Part shown: positions 63,890 to 64,000 of the stretch, in pieces
Position numbering within the stretch: position 1 is the first letter of the stretch
How the letters are laid out: each line of letters starts with the position of its first letter
Assembly: GCF_030544485.1 (NCBI RefSeq)
Contig: NZ_CP130610.1
Span: forward strand, 1,674,001-1,738,000
Source of the DNA: Halomonas sp. HAL1
GTDB lineage: Bacteria; Pseudomonadota; Gammaproteobacteria; Pseudomonadales; Halomonadaceae
Reading direction: 5' to 3'
Length of the DNA stretch: 64,000 nt
Translations under genes and position numbers: made by a program
The notes under the pieces: generated by a model
Seen by the model: the letters and a program-made list of their open reading frames with translations, nothing else
The model's database searches: none
Told to the model about the DNA's origin: nothing

Positions 63890-64000
63890 ATGCGGCACTT
63901 ATACCTAATGCGGCACGCCAAGGCCAAACAGCCCAGTGGCGATATGACCGACCACCAACGGCCGTTGCGAAAGCGGGGTAAGCGTCAGGCAGCGGCGATG
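63890..64000 (+). CDS. SixA-like histidine phosphatase (5' part only)
   Basis: Starts MRHLYLMRHAKAKQ with the RHA motif of the histidine-phosphatase superfamily, then DHQRPLRKRGKRQAAAM, as in SixA, which dephosphorylates phospho-His on proteins such as Hpt domains or NPr. 37 codons before the window ends. GGGAGCAG precedes ATG 63890. Confidence 0.75.
   Translation, partial: MRHLYLMRHAKAKQPSGDMTDHQRPLRKRGKRQAAAM

Overview
The window looks like a chromosomal segment of a moderately halophilic gammaproteobacterium of the Halomonas/Vreelandella type. This is inferred from the Pseudomonas-like gacS / cysM-rlmD-relA-mazG arrangement, a complete liu (leucine/isovalerate) cluster and general protein resemblance; no rRNA gene is present to confirm it. 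No tRNA, rRNA or CRISPR array was seen.

Left part (1-37 kb), dense and well conserved. A GacS/BarA-type sensor kinase (cut by the window start) is divergent from cysM, rlmD, relA, mazG and ppc, followed by DUF924, rluF and DUF1294 genes. A trpR-trpE-trpG unit with overlapping genes lies behind a sequence very like the E. coli trp operator, divergent from a Kef-type cation/proton antiporter. After a LysE exporter, a small outer-membrane protein and a methyltransferase comes the leucine-degradation cluster on the minus strand (acyl-CoA synthetase, liuE, liuD, liuC, liuB, liuA, liuR). Divergent from it is a complete five-gene branched-chain-type ABC transporter closed by a strong terminator, then a valine-degradation run (isobutyryl-CoA dehydrogenase, 3-hydroxyisobutyryl-CoA hydrolase, 3-hydroxyisobutyrate dehydrogenase). 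LiuR-like palindromes lie beside liuR and inside a 19-bp promoter spacer of the valine run, so leucine and valine catabolism, and perhaps the transporter, may form one regulon.

Right part (37-64 kb), looser and accessory-like. Intergenic regions are long and AT-richer, with small genes, decayed genes and repeats. It carries five Crp/Fnr-family regulators in about 17.5 kb, two intact c-di-GMP proteins (GAF-GGDEF-EAL with a degenerate GGDEF, and a membrane PAS-GGDEF-EAL), a frameshifted and truncated third one, two LysE exporters in the whole window (one here), an O-methyltransferase, a GNAT acetyltransferase, an esterase of the PHB-depolymerase family, a quinone reductase and a PAP2 phosphatase. 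The PAP2 gene has a directly repeated, inactivated copy 12 kb away. A TnpB-only IS200/IS605 element with intact RuvC and zinc-finger residues sits at the 3' end of the GAF-GGDEF-EAL gene; its terminal bases supply that gene's stop codon and its predicted guide is that gene's 3' end. A second dispersed repeat (about 156 bp) shows coding-like substitutions and marks the breakpoint of the truncated GGDEF-EAL gene. The window ends in a DUF2784 membrane protein and the start of a SixA-like phosphatase.

Best candidates for something undescribed: the Crp/Fnr plus c-di-GMP cluster with its duplications, the paired repeat with a hidden reading frame, the tiny MRCK-peptide element found twice, and the joint LiuR control of catabolic genes and an ABC importer.
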